Below, piece by piece: positions 36,301-51,300 of a DNA stretch of 64,000 bases. The stretch is from NCBI GenBank assembly GCA_028554795.2, contig CM068838.1, positions 132,185,768 to 132,249,767 on the forward strand. The letters are read 5' to 3'. Both the position numbers and the translations under genes were made by a program. This DNA is from Sinohyriopsis cumingii. Its lineage: Eukaryota; Mollusca; Bivalvia; Unionida; Unionidae. The notes beneath the pieces were generated by a model. That model was not told where the DNA came from. It searched no databases and saw only the letters and a list, made by a program, of their open reading frames with translations. Each line of letters begins with the position of its first letter. Position 1 is the first letter of the stretch.

Positions 36301-39300
36301 ATAGTTAGCAACATCATCTGCATAAAGTGTTGCAAAAATATTATCAATATCTTCAGAGATAAATACACCTCTGTTGCATTCAGGCTTCATCCGTGTAATC
36401 ATTAATACAAAGGTAAGACATGATAGGGTTTGAAATACAACCTTGCTTTGAACCTAATGCACATTTGAAGTAGCTAGTTAAACCTTTAGGTCTTCAGACA
36501 TAGCTTTTCAGATTTTTGTACATAGCTATTAAAATGTTTTCTATTTTACCATTCATAACTTTGCAGTTTGTTGACAACCATAATTTATCATGCTGTACTT
36601 TATCAGAAGCTTTTTTAAACCGACAAAAAGACAATAAAATCCACCTTTTTTTTATATATAATTCTGAGCTAACGCCTGAATATAATAAAGATATTGTCAC
36701 AAGCAGAGCAGTTTTTCCTATACCCTATTTGTGCTTCGTCTATTAGACCATTGCCTTCCATCCACACATATACACAGGTATTCAATATATCAGTAAAGAC
36801 TTTGCAAAGAGTATCAGTAGGGGAAATACCTTAATTGTCATTGCATGTCTTTTAAAAGACACGTAACTCTTCTCCCACTGTTTAGGAAAATATCCGGATT
36901 CAAAGATTTTGTTGAATAGAGCATTAAGGAACGGTAAGATCATTTCATTGTGCACTGATAAAAATGAGAGCATACCAGGTCCAGGGGTTTTGTTTTTTAT
37001 TTTGATTAAACTTCCCATAATTTCATCATTTGTAATAGGAGTATTTAAGTCTTAAACCTTTAAGTGAGGTAGTTCTTCACTGACAGTATTGTCAGAGTCA
37101 TCTAACTCGGACACAGGCTTCTTCAATAAAGATTTAAAGTATTCATGCCAACTTTGTGGGAAGATATATTCCACTTCATGTTGAGAATAATGGGATATCC
37201 CATTTAAAATATACTAAAATCTTTGAGGGTTTGTCCTTGCTTGAGTAATGCATTCATCTGGGATTCCCTAATGTATCTTTTCTTGAGTGCAATTATTGAT
37301 CTAAAAGCTGATGTATGCTCTTTATATAATATAATGTGAGCTTTAATAATTGAGAAACTAAAGTGTCATAACCAGTAGGTTTTACCATATTTTGCCTTAT
37401 TGCATCTTTATCCCACCAAGGTGGCTGTTTTGTGATCAAACAGTGTTAGGTGCGATGCCTCTGGTCTGCAAAATTGAACCTATATTCTGAACTGAACTGA
37501 TATTCTGAGAGAAGTCAATATCAGCTTCAAGATATCTGAATACATCATTCTTTATGTCTTCATAGGCTGTGCTAAACATTCTTACAAATAACTGTATATT
37601 GTCTTCAGTAGGATGAAAACATTCCCATTTAGTAAGGGTACAAGTAACAATATTACCTTTCTCTGCATCGCAATAAGTTGGATGATCATTAACATTCACA
37701 GTCTGGGAAATATTACCATCATTTCTTACGTGCTGATTGAAGAATATATTGGAAAATATGTTGATTCATCTTGAGTCTGTACTCGAAAGCTGATGATTTA
37801 GCTAAATAGTTCAAAAGAACATATATAAGGAACTACTCAGCAACCGTTATGAGTTATGCATGTAAATTGACGATTTTTATTGTCAAAGAGCCTTCCATTC
37901 ATAATATGAATATTAGTATTTCTGCATAAATTTATTAATGATAAGCCAAAGTTGTTATACACTTTATCACCTTTTAATGCCTCTGCATTGAAAAATTATC
38001 TGTATCATAATCAACATTGTATCCAAACACAAAATTAAGCGTATCCTCAGAGATAAAATCTTCAAAATGCATAATTTTAGCATTAAAATCTCCCATTAAG
38101 AAACGATAACAATTGCGATATTGACATTTGATTGTTCATGACTTCTCGTTTAATAATTCAATTCCATCTTCATTCCTATTGTTATATATTGGAGAAATGT
38201 ACATAAAAACCATAATTATATCTTTATCAGTATGCAAATTTGATGACTTAAATAGCAGAACTACACATATTAAAAATATAAAATATACTTTTTGCAAAAT
38301 CTTTCTTTATGACAAATTTACACACAAAAATGGTTACTCCTCTCGAATTCCTACCTTTACTCACCTTTTTACGAACACGACTATAAGAGACATGATCATC
38401 AAGAAAATTGTCAAATTCTGATGATGTTTTTCCCGATGTTTAACATACACCAATACTGTCATATTTTTTTATGGTAATGAAGAGATGACTTCAGGTGTTC
38501 ATACTGTGCTAAGCCCTATATTTCTCTTGAAAGAATTTTTAGGTCAATGTATGGGTGATGGATATTCTGTAAAGCATATAGGCATTCGCCTGTAACCTAG
38601 TTTGTGGAATTCCCTTGTATGATGAAGGGATATCTCCTACAATGAGATTCGCTTTTGTTGTTTCTGTAGTATTTCCATAAGAGTCATTTCTTGCATCACC
38701 ATATCGCTTACTTTCCACACTCAAGATTAACAATCTTATCAGACAAAATCTTATTCTGTTCCTGAAGCTCAAGGTTATCAGATTGAAGTTCACTTGCCAT
38801 GGTCTGCATTTATGTACAATAAGAAACATTCAGAGATTTAAGTTCCTGATGTATATCTTTCAAAACTTGACGAATATCAGCATCTGTATGTGGATTAGGA
38901 GATGAATAGGTCCCATGAACTTGTCAAGATTCACCCACAGGGGAGGTAGATTACTTCATTGGATTTCCCTTTCTGTGCCCCGTGTTGGCCTCCGATTACC
39001 CTGAAACAAAACACTTAGTGCCAGCATGATCTAAGAGTTAGACTTGACAAAGAGCATATTCATACTTTTACCTGTGAATACCTGTTCTCGCTCTCTGTAT
39101 TTCAATACTTATCCCCATTTTAAAAAAATCAAATTCCAGAGCTCACACAAGCATGTTAAACACTTGAATTCTCCAGGTGGTACTCCCCTTTGGTCTTAAG
39201 CTAGGTATTAAAAAAAAGAATGAAAACCAGTAAGTTTGTAAAATTTAAAATGTAATTTATTTCCCTAAAATACAAAGTGAAAAATTAAAACAAAATTACA

Positions 39301-42300
39301 GCATGGTGATTGAAATCATTAATAGTCTGAAAGTTCTATCACAAGTCAAAAAGTATTGAATGGTGCAAATAAGTTCCAGTGGTAATCTGAATTAACTTCA
39401 ATCTGTTGTGCTGATGTACCAATAGTCTTGATGTATCATCATAATATAATCTAACATTCTTTAAATAAATTCACAATGATTCCTTAACAGCTACAAAATC
39501 TTAAAATTTGAGCACTTGGTAATTTCAATGAATAATTGAAATAAATAAATGAAATCCTCTCAACTGAACACATCTGTATGACTCCACTAAGACTGATGCT
39601 TAAGACACAAATAAGTAATTCTCAGGTGAACATCCCTTATATGAAAAATTAGAATACAGTTTCAGAACCAGAATAAGGGTCAAATAATTATTTCCAGAAC
39701 CTCCTGCATGTCAACAAGGTCAGGTCCTTTAACAACTGATCAATCAGAAATTAGGTCAACTGGCTTTTGTAGTGGAAAACCCATGACCTGAATTTAAATT
39801 TCTTCTTACAGCATCCAAGATCAAGAGGCCACAATGACATGTTTACTCCAACAAAATTGTCTCATCCTAAAGTACAACCCACAGTGTACAAAATGGACAA
39901 AATTATCTGTTTAATATGTTGTCTACAAAATGACCATGACAATATACAATCAGGAGTTAAAAAAATGAAACACATAATATAGATATACATAACTAGGACG
40001 GACGTACCCTCTGTGAAAAAGAACATAGCATGCATCTAAAGTCCAGTCAGTTGTTGACAGATGACAAAATCACTTGTAAAGGCACATTATTCTGCCAGGC
40101 ATAATGTTGTGTATGACCTGATAATTAGCATGGTTGGCTTAAGCTTCACAACTGGAAATATGTTAGAATGAATGAAATTTATTGAATTGAATAAACTGAA
40201 CACCAGAGATATAGCATTTTTACATGCATTATTTGGTACTTGTCCCAAGGATTGATTCATGTGATATGCATGCTGTAGTAGAGAGTAATACCTGTGATAT
40301 GCATGCTATTGTAGAGAGTAATACATGTGATATGCATGCTGTTGTAGAGTAATACATGGGATATGCATACTGTAGTAGAGAGTAATGTGATATGCATACT
40401 GTTGTAGAGAGTTGTTGTTGTTGTAGTGTTTAATGCCATTTTTCAGCACATGATAGGCTATACATGGTGGCCAGTATTAATGGTGGAGGAAGAACCCGGG
40501 AAATCTCTGGAAAGAACCACCGACCCTCGAGAAGCTACTGGCATGCTTTCTCACATACCCACATTGGCCGAATCTCGAACATACGCAGACAGAGGTGAGA
40601 TGGCAGTGATCCGTAACGGAGAGCGCTTTAGACCACTCGGCCACTCGGGGCCCCATTGTAGAGAGTAATACATGTGATATGCATGCTATTATAGAGAGTA
40701 ATACATGTGATATGCATAGTATAGTAGAGACTAATACATGTGATATGCATGCTGGTGTAGAGAGTAATGTGATCTGCATACTGTTGTAGAGAGTAATACA
40801 TGTGATATGCATGCTATTGTAGAGAGTAATACATGTGATATGCATGCTGTTGTAGAGAGTAATGTGATATGCATACTGTTGTAGAGAGTAATGTGATATG
40901 GCTACTGTAATAGAGAGTAATGTGATATGCATACTGTAGTAGAGAGTAATACATGTGATATGCATACTGTAGTAGAGAGTAATACATGTGATATGCATGC
41001 TGTTGTAGAGAGTAATGTGATCTGCATACTGTTATAGACAGTAATACATGTGATATGCTTGCTATTGTAGAGAGTAATACATGTGATAATGCATGCTGTT
41101 GTAGAGAGTAATACATGTGATATGCATACTGTAGTAGAGAGTAATGTAATATGCATATTGTTGTAGAGAGTAATGTGATATGCATACTGTTGTAGAGAGT
41201 AATACATGTGATATGCATGGTATTGTAGAGAGTAATGTGATATGCATACTGTTGTAGAGAGTAATACATGTGATATACATACTGTAGTAGAGAGTAATAC
41301 ATGTGATATGTATGTTGTTGTAGAGAGTAATGTGATCTGCATACTGTTGTAGAGAGTAATACATGTGATATGCATGCTGTTGTAGAGAGTAATACATGTG
41401 ATATGCATGCTGTTGTAGAGAGTAATACATGTGATAATGCATACTGTAGTAGAGAGTAATACATGTGATATGCATACTGTTGTAGAGAGTAATGTGATCT
41501 GCATACTGTTGTAGAGAGTAATACATGTGATATGCATGCTGTTGTAAAGAGTAATACATGTCATATGCATACTGTAGTAGAGAGTAATGTGATAAGCATA
41601 TTGTTGTAGAGAGTAATGTGATATGCATGCTGTTGTAGAGAGTAATACATGTGATATGCATGCTATTGTAGAGAGTAATACATGTGATATGCATGATATT
41701 GTAGAGAGTAATACATGTGATATGCATGCTGTTGTAGAGTAATACATGTGATATGCATGGTGTTGTAGAGTAATACATGTGATATGCATGCTATTGTAGA
41801 GAGTAATACATGTGATATGCATGCTATTGTAGAGAGTGATACATGTGATATGCATGCTATTGTAGAGATTAATACATGTGATATGCATGCTGTTGTAGAG
41901 TAATACGTGATATGCATGGTATTGTAGAGAGTAATACATGTGATATGCATGCTATTGTAGAGAGTAATACATGTGATATGCATGATATTGTAGAGAGTAA
42001 TACATGTGATATGCATGCTGTTGTAGAGTAATACATGTGATATGCATGCTGTTGTAGAGTAATACATGTGATATGCATGCTGTTGTAGAGAGTAATACAT
42101 GTGATATGCATGCTATTGTAGAGAGTAAGACATGTGATATGCATGCTATTGTAGAGATTAATACATGTGATATGCATGCTGTTGTAGAGTAATACGTGAT
42201 ATGCATGCTATTGTAGAGAGTAATACATGTGATATGCATGCTATTGTAGAGATTAATACATGTGATATGCATGCTGTAGTAGAGAGTAATACATGTGATA

Positions 42301-45300
42301 TGCATGCTGTTGTAGAGAGTAATACCCGTCATATGCATACTGTTGTAGAGAGTAATACATGTCATATGCATACTGTTGTAGAGAGTAATACATGTGATAT
42401 GCATGCTGTTGTAGAGAGTAATACATGTGATATGCATGCTGTTGTAGAGAGTAATACATGTGATAATGCATACTGTAGTAGAGAGTAATACATGTGATAT
42501 GCATACTGTTGTAGAGAGTAATGTGATCTGCATACTGTTGTAGAGAATAATACATGTGATATGCATGCTGTTGTAAAGAGTAATACATGTCATATGCATA
42601 CTGTAGTAGAGAGTAATGTGATAAGCATATTGTTGTAGAGAGTAATGTGATATGCATTCTGTTGTAGAGAGTAATACATGTGATATGCATACTGTTGTAG
42701 AGAGTAATACATGTGATATGCATGGTGTTGTAGAGAGTAATGTGATATGCATACTGTAGTAGAGAGTAATGTGATATGCATAATGTTGTAGAGAGTAATA
42801 CATGTGATATACATACTGTAGTAGAGAGTAATACATGTGATATGTATGTTGTTGTAGAGAGTAATGTGATCTGCATACTGTTGTATTGAGTAATACATGT
42901 GATATGCATGCTGTTGTAGAGAGTAATACATGTGATATGCATGCTGTTGTAGAGAGTAATACATGTGATAATGCATACTGTAGTAGAGAATAATACATGT
43001 GATATGCATACTGTTGTAGAGAGTAATGTGATCTGCATACTGTTGTAGAGAATAATACATGTGATATGCTTACTGTAGTAGAGAGTAATACATGTGATAT
43101 ATATATATATACTGTAGTAGAGAGTAATACATGTGATATGTATACTTTAGTAGAGTAATACATGTGATATGCATATTGTAGTAGAGAGTAATACATGTGA
43201 TATGCATGTTGTTGTAGAGAGTAATGTGATATGCATACTGTTGTAGAGAGTAATACATGTGATATGCATGCTATTGTAGAGAGTAATACATGTGATATGC
43301 ATGTTTTTGTAGAGAGTAATACATGTGATATGCATGCTATTGTAGAGATTAATACATGTGATATGCATGATATTGTAGAGAGTAATACATGTGATATGCA
43401 TGCTTTTGTAGAGAGTAATACATGTGATATGCATGCTATTGTAGAGATTAATACATGTGATATGCATACTGTTGTAGAGAGTAATACATGTGATATGCAT
43501 GCTATTGTAGAGATTAATACATGTGATATGCATGCTATTGTAGAGAGTAATACATGTGATATGCATGCTATTGTAGAGATTAATACATGTAATATGCATG
43601 CTTTTGTAGAGAGTAATACATGTGATATGCATGATATTGTAGAGAGTAATACATGTGATATGCATGATGTTGTAGAGTAATACATGTGATATGCATGCTG
43701 TTGTAGAGTAATACATGTGATATGCATGCTATTGTAGAGAGTAATACATGTGATATGCATGGTATTGTAGAGAGTAATACATGTGATATGCATGCTATTG
43801 TAGAGAGTAATACATGTGATATGCATGATATTGTAGAGAGTAATACATGTGATATACATGCTGTTGTAGAGTAATACATGTGATATGCATGCTGTTGTAG
43901 AGTAATACATGTGATATGCATGCTATTGTAGAGAGTAATACATGTGATATGCATGCTATTGTAGAGAGTAATACATGTGATATGCATGCTATTGTAGGGA
44001 TTAATACATGTGATATGCATGCTGTTGTAGAGTAATACGTGATATGCATGCTATTGTAGAGAGTAATACATGTGATATGCATGCTATTGTAGAGATTAAT
44101 ACATGTGATATGCATGCTGTAGTAGAGAGTAATACATGTGATATGCATGCTGTTGTAGAGAGTAATACCCGTGATATGCATACTGTTGTAGAGAGTAATA
44201 CATGTCATATGCATACTGTTGTAGAGAGTAATACATGTGATATGCATACTGTAGTAGAGAGTAATACATGTGATATGCATACTGTAGTAGAGAGTAATAC
44301 ATGTGATATGCATACTGTAGTAGAGAGTAATACATGTGATATGCATACTGTAGTAGAGAGTAATACATGTGATATGCATGTTGTTGTAGAGAGTAATGTG
44401 ATATGCATACTGTTGTAGAGAGTAATACATGGGATATGCATGCTATTGTAGAGAGTAATACATGTGATATGCATGCTTTTGTAGAGAGTAATACATGTGA
44501 TATGCATGATATTGTAGAGAGTAATACATGTGATATGCATGCTTTTGTAGAGAGTAATACATGTGATATGCATGCTATTGTAGAGATTAATACATGTGAT
44601 ATGCATACTGTTGTAGAGAGTAATACATGTGATATGCATGCTATTGTAGAGATGAATACATGTGATATGCATGCTATTGTAGAGAGTAATACATGTGATA
44701 TGCATGCTTTTGTAGAGAGTAATACCTGTAATATGCATGCTTTTGTAGAGAGTAATACATATAATATGCATGCTTTTGTAGAGAGTAATACATGTGATAT
44801 GCATGCTTTTGTAGAGAGTAAGACATGTGATATGCATGATATTGTAGAGAGTAATACATGTGATATGCATGCTATTGTAGAGAGTAACACATGTGATATG
44901 CATGATATTGTAGAGATTAATACATGTGATATACATGATATTGTAGAGAGTAATACATGTGATATGCATGATATTGTAGAGAGTAATACATGTGATATGC
45001 ATGCTGTTGTAGAGTAATACATGTGATATGCATGCTGTTGTAGAGTAATACATGTGATATGCATGCTATTGTAGAGAGTAATACATGTGATATGCATGCT
45101 ATTGTAGAGAGTAAGACATGTGATATGCATGCTATTGTAGAGATTAATACATGTGATATGCATGCTGTTGTAGAGTAATACGTGATATGCATGCTATTGT
45201 AGAGAGTAATACATGTGATATGCATGCTGTTGTAGAGTAATACATGTGATATACATGCTGTTGTAGAGTAATACATGTGATATGCATGCTATTGTAGAGT

Positions 45301-48300
45301 GTAATACATGTGATATGCATGCTGTTGTAGAGAGTAATACATGTGATATGCATGCTATTGTAGAGATTAATACACGTGATATGCATGCTGTTGTAGAGTA
45401 ATACGTGATATGCATGCTATTGTAGAGAGTAATACATGTGATATGCATGCTATTGTAGAGAGTAATACATGTGATATGCATGATATTGTAGAGAGTAATA
45501 CATGTGATATGCATGCTGTTGTAGAGTAATACATGTGATATGCATGGTGTTGTAGAGTAATACATGTGATATGCATGCTATTGTAGAGAGTAATACATGT
45601 GATATGCATGCTGTTGTAGAGAGTAATACATGTGATATGCATGCTATTGTAGAGATTAATACATGTGATATGCATGATGTTGTAGAGTAATACGTGATAT
45701 GCATGCTATTGTAGAGAGTAATACATGTGATATGCATGCTATTGTAGAGATTAATACATGTGATATGCATGCTGTAGTAGAGAGTAATACATGTGATATG
45801 CATGCTGTTGTAGAGAGTAATACCCGTGATATGCATACTGTTGTAGAGTAATACATGGAATATGCATAATGTAGTAGAGAGTAATGTGATATGCATACTG
45901 TTGTAGAGAGTAATACATGTGATATGCATGCTGTAGTAGAGAGTAATACATGTGATATGCATGCTGTAGTAGAGAGTAATACATGTCATATGCATACTGT
46001 TGTAGAGAGTAATACATGTGATATGCATGGTGTTGTAGAGAGTAATGTGATACGGAAACTTCATGACAGGAACCCTATTCAGGATTTGACCTTAGGGAAG
46101 AAAACATACACTTGATGCTGATCATAATCGATGATGTCATGGATTTGTTTAAAATTACAAGTCAATATAATGTGCAGAAAGTGCTGATAAAAAATCCAAC
46201 TTTTAGTCTTTGACTCAGCTGATCAACACCACAGCCATACACTATTTTACAGACAAAATGAAACAAATAAAACATGGATAAATTGCAGTATTAACCCATA
46301 TGTTTATAACACAAAGTTCTTGTCAGTAGCACATGCTTTAATAAAAAGCATGTGCTACTGACAAGAACTTTGTGTTATTGAAAAGTTTGTTAGAGGTGCA
46401 ATTTTACCCATTAATTATCTTACGAAATGCAAATTTTTTAATCTTGTTAATAAAAAGCATGTGCTACGGACAAGAACTTTGTGTTATTGAAAAGTTTGTT
46501 AGAGGTGCAATTTTACCCATTAATTATCTTACGAAATGAAATTTTTTTAATCTTATGGGAAAAAGAAAATTAATATTGGGGTACTGAATTTCATTTCTGT
46601 GAGACAATTGCGCATATAATTTCAGACTGCTCCGGTGGCCTAATGGTTAGAGCATCTGCTTCGGATGCGGGAGGTCACGGGTTCGAACCCCAGCTGAGTC
46701 ATACCAAAGACTTACAAAAATGGTATTAACAGCTGCCTCGCATGGCGCTCAGCATTAAGAGATTAGTGTTAGGACTGGTCAGCCTGGTGTTGGGATAATG
46801 TGACTGGGTCGGACATCATGCTGCATGTTTGCGGCATAATGCCCCAGTGCTAGACATCACTATAAGCTGTCACACTGCAGACATCATAGCGATATGACTG
46901 AATTTTTTTTAAAGCTACACAAAAATTCAAATCACACACAACCCCACCAGGCTGTTAAGGTGTTATTGTGTTTGAGAATCATTTTATTCCTGTTTCTAGC
47001 TTGGGTAGTTATTTAGTTATCCCTGTCCTTGCCGAATTTGGTTTTTGGACTTGTATCGATTCTGTTTTTTTGTTTTAATACAGTAATGAATGATCAGAAT
47101 TCATATCCCTTTCAATGTGACTTTTTTGATTTTTAGGTTGAAAAGGCAGGTCACATACCACTATTTCCTTTGATTGATGTTATGTGCTTAGTGATTGAAC
47201 ACCAGTTCGTTCTAAAGTTAGTATAGGATAGTATTCCTTATTATTATTCATATCATTATCGGTCTTGCCAAGCTGGGCTTTTACAAATTACCAAGGTATT
47301 ACTAGGGAACAGTAAGAATTCTCTGTTACCTGGAGGCAGAGACTCCTAGGAGGGCTCATCCCCTCAGTGGCTTCTTGGAATTTGAGATGCTACCAACACC
47401 AAGGGTTCATGGTTGTAGGAAGAATTTAAATTCGAGATCAACAGTTTTGGAGATGGAGGCAGTTTTCTTTACCCTTTAGGGTTGCATCAAGAAATTAAGA
47501 GGTGATCTCTGACAAGTCATCGGTATTAGCATTTCTCCTGAGACATGGTAGCCCCTTCTATCTGTGTAGAGGTTTGGAACCTCGATCCTTGGGCACACTC
47601 AGATGAGATTACTATTCGAGTTAGTAACATATATGGAAGAATTAATTTTTTGACACAAGAGTCACTCCAGGAGTGTGAAAATAGTCCTCATGGAATGGTC
47701 TCTGCAATAGTCTGTAGCAGATTTCCTGTGCAGACATGGTGGACTTGTTTGCAACAAGGATAAAAAGCAATCTCTCCTTTTACACATCTCCAGTTACTGA
47801 CCAGAGGGCCTAAGTAGTGGATGTTTGCAGCCAGAAGTGGGATTATCTCTAGCAAATGTTCTATAATGTTTTGTTGCTTCTAAATTATGTCTTGTTGCTC
47901 ATAAGTTAAAATTGTTGTTACCAATCTGACATCTAATTTGTTACCACAGCAGATAATGTGAAAATCTTGTTATTTCTGAAGATGGTTTCAGCACTCAGTA
48001 CCAGTAGTTAAAAGGAAGAAATGGTGTTTCTTCATTTCTTGGAAATTCTTGTTAATAATGACCTTATTTAAAGAGGGTAACACAATTAGCTAAAAACTAA
48101 TCTACCTTGAGACCCTCATACAAAGGAATTTATTTATTTAAGCTGCATCTCTGAAGCCACTGGATATATTGGGTTTGGAAGAAGGAAATAGAGTGGGCAT
48201 TTCTAATCTCAGCTGGAATACTATTCCAGAGCAGAGTTCCAGAGTATTGGAAACCTTTTTTTAAATAACTCCTTATTTGGTTTGGGAATTTTATACTGTT

Positions 48301-51300
48301 TGGTAGACATGGATCGCAGGTGGGGAGTATTACCAGGTAGCCTATACTGGAATAGTGATTGTAAATATTCAGGAGCACTATTCTGAGATATCCTGTACAT
48401 TAATTTGGCTTTTCTCAAACAGATTCGGTCTTTAATAGGTAATATTTTTAACCTACCAGCTAAACTTTCCTTGCTTTCTTTCTGGATTGATATTAGCCCA
48501 AATGCTCTTTTTTGAAGATGTGCCAGCTTTGCTATGTTTTTATCATTTGAATTACCCCATACTGTACTACAGTAGTCCAAATAGGGTTGTATGTAACTGT
48601 TATAAAATAGTTTCCTGTGCCTTTCAGGGAGAAAATGTCTTATCCTACTGAGAAGCCATAAACTTGAATTGACTTTTTTACTGGTATGTTTGATATGTTC
48701 AGTCCATGATAGGTTATTATCTACCAGAACACCAAGTAGCCTATCATGACAGACTATTTGCAGATTTGTATCCTTCCATGTCAGACATAGTTCATCACTA
48801 TCAAGATTTGTCCTTCTTTGGCGTGTTGAGATAAGTAATATTTTAGTTTTACCAGTATTTACCACCATGCCATTACATGTGCACCAGTTTTCCAGTTTGT
48901 TTAGTGCATTCTGTAAAGAAATTTCGAGCTCATGCTTTGTGTTTTGGATGTCTGACAATGTTGTGTCATCTGCATAGAGATCTGTAGATGATATTGAGTC
49001 TCTTAGTAAAAGTGGTAGGTCATTAATAAATAAAATGAATAGTAGTGGACCTAGAATTGAGCCTTGTGGTACTCCATATCTAATTGTTTCAGGTTCAGAC
49101 AGAACATTATTTATGTAAACATGTTGTGTTCTCTCATTTAAGTATGAAGTAAACCATCTAATTGTTCTTTCATCACACTGGTAGATTTTCAGTTTCTTCA
49201 AAAGGATTTCATGATCCACCATGTCAAAAGCTTTCCTGAAATCTACAAATACAGTTCCTATTATTCTACCTTGGTCAAGTGCTTGAAGCCATTTATCAGT
49301 TAGGGAGATCAAGGCAGTCTCACAGGAATGGTTCTGTCTAAAGCCTGATTGATTAGGGTGTAACAGCAAGTGTTTGGTTAAATATGACATGAATGAGTCA
49401 TGGACATGTTTTTCAATCAATTTTGACAAGTTTGGTAGTATTGAAATTGGTCGGTAGTTATCAGCATCATCCTTAGAACCAGATTTGTGAATAGGAGTTA
49501 CTTTTGCAGTTTTCCATATTTTGGGGACAGATGAGGTTGCAATACTTAAATTAATTAATTATGAATGTTATGCTATCTACAATAGCAAAGGCAGAAGATT
49601 TAATGAGTCGTGGACCAATCTGATCAAGTCCTGTAGCTTTCTTGGTATCAAGTTCACTGAGACATTTTTTAACAAAGTTTTTTGACACTGGTGGGATAGA
49701 GAAACATACCTCCTTTGAGATTTTACTGCTGCAGAACTTTTTCAGTTCATTAAAGTTGTTTTCTATCACTGGCTCTTTTAACTTTGTGGTAATGTTGATG
49801 AAGAAATCATTGAAAACATTTGCAATGTCAGTTTCATCAGTGACTATGGTGTCATTTACCAGAAGTGAGTGAATTTTATTTGTCTGTTTTCTGTGCGTTC
49901 CTCCAGTGAGTTCATTGAAGACTTTCCAAATGGAGTTTGTGTTGCTCTTTTTGTTTTCAAGCAATGATTGATAATAAGTTTTTTTAGCTTTTTTGATCAT
50001 ACTTGTTATTTTATTTCTCCATACTTTATATTGTGCATGGTTTTCCTTAGCCTTGAATTTGTCTCGTGTTTTCATAGCATCTAGGATTTCAGTAGTAAGC
50101 CAATTAGGTTGAATATCAGTCTTTACTCGATGTACTTTCAGTGGTGCATGCTTAGATACTGCATCCATAAATAAGTCAGTCCACACCCTCATGGCTTCAT
50201 CTATGTCATCCAAATTTTGGATCATACTCCATGGAACTTTATATAGGTCATTGAGAAATTGTTCTTCATTAAAAGTTTTGAACGATCTGTAAGTGATCGT
50301 TTTATGTGTATTTTTCTTATTTTTCTTGCAAGTTTTTTGTTGGCAAGTAGACTCTTGTTTTATTAATAAATGTTGTGGAGTTATGTTAGGTAATGATTGT
50401 TGTCTGCCTGGAAAACATGGTATCTCAGCTAGTAGTTCATCAGACCTGTTATCGATGGGTCATGGGGTTTGATATATGTCCCATCCAGACTGGGTCAGCT
50501 GCCTCACTGTGCTGTTCCAACAAAGAAAAATGAAGAATAAACAGGCTTATTAAGATAGCTGTTCAATCCAGTGTGTGAACAGTAAGAAGGTAAAATACAA
50601 GTAATTTCCAAAAATGACATTGCTTGGTTACTCTGGTACACAAAGATAGAGTTTTTTTTGTTGGATTCAATGGCAATTTTAACACACTATTGACTATATT
50701 ATGCCAGTTAAATGGGAGGTAAATATCCTTCTCAAGGACACACTTATGCAACCTGCCTGGGTCAGTTAGTCATCCTTGACCCTTCGGTTACAAGTCGGAG
50801 ACCTTACCAACTGAGCTACTATCCCACAGAAAGATAGATGATGTACCTGGCATACCAAAAGCAGGTTTCTGTCCAATGCACTTTTTACATTTAGATCAGT
50901 TGCTGAATCACCCTTTTTGGTTGCATATTTATGAATCTTGATGTGTGCATGTATCCTGTAAGTAATAAAATGCATTATTAAAAGTAGATTGCTGTGACCT
51001 TTATTTTACACTTAATGTTTAAGAGAGTTTATTGGACAGTGGATCATATATCCTGAGAAGTATTGCATCACTGTGTCAGAGAAAAGACTGACCTACATCA
51101 ATTTCTTTGTCATCATTCATTATTGATCAGCTTGAGGCATTTCAGAATGATAACCGGTTATTATTTTTTGAGCTTCTGAACCATCTTGTTTGTAGTGGAA
51201 TATCAAATACCTCATTTTGAGAGAATGGAAATCACTGGCTGGTTGAAAATAATTACTTGAATTTCAAATATGACTTTTTTTTTGTTGTAAGATGCAGAGA

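Noticed and set aside
40814..45565. Very long open frames (up to 652 codons at 41952-43910) on both strands
   Set aside because: They arise from the 33-bp unit (11 codons); the peptides are pure repeats and open in several frames at once. Not genes.
46626..46690. tRNA genes (Arg-like at 46.6, 55.85 and 63.5 kb; Leu-like at 11.76 and 40.63 kb; Thr-like at 50.8 kb)
   Set aside because: Each is the head of a SINE: acceptor stems do not pair properly and the family body and tail follow directly.
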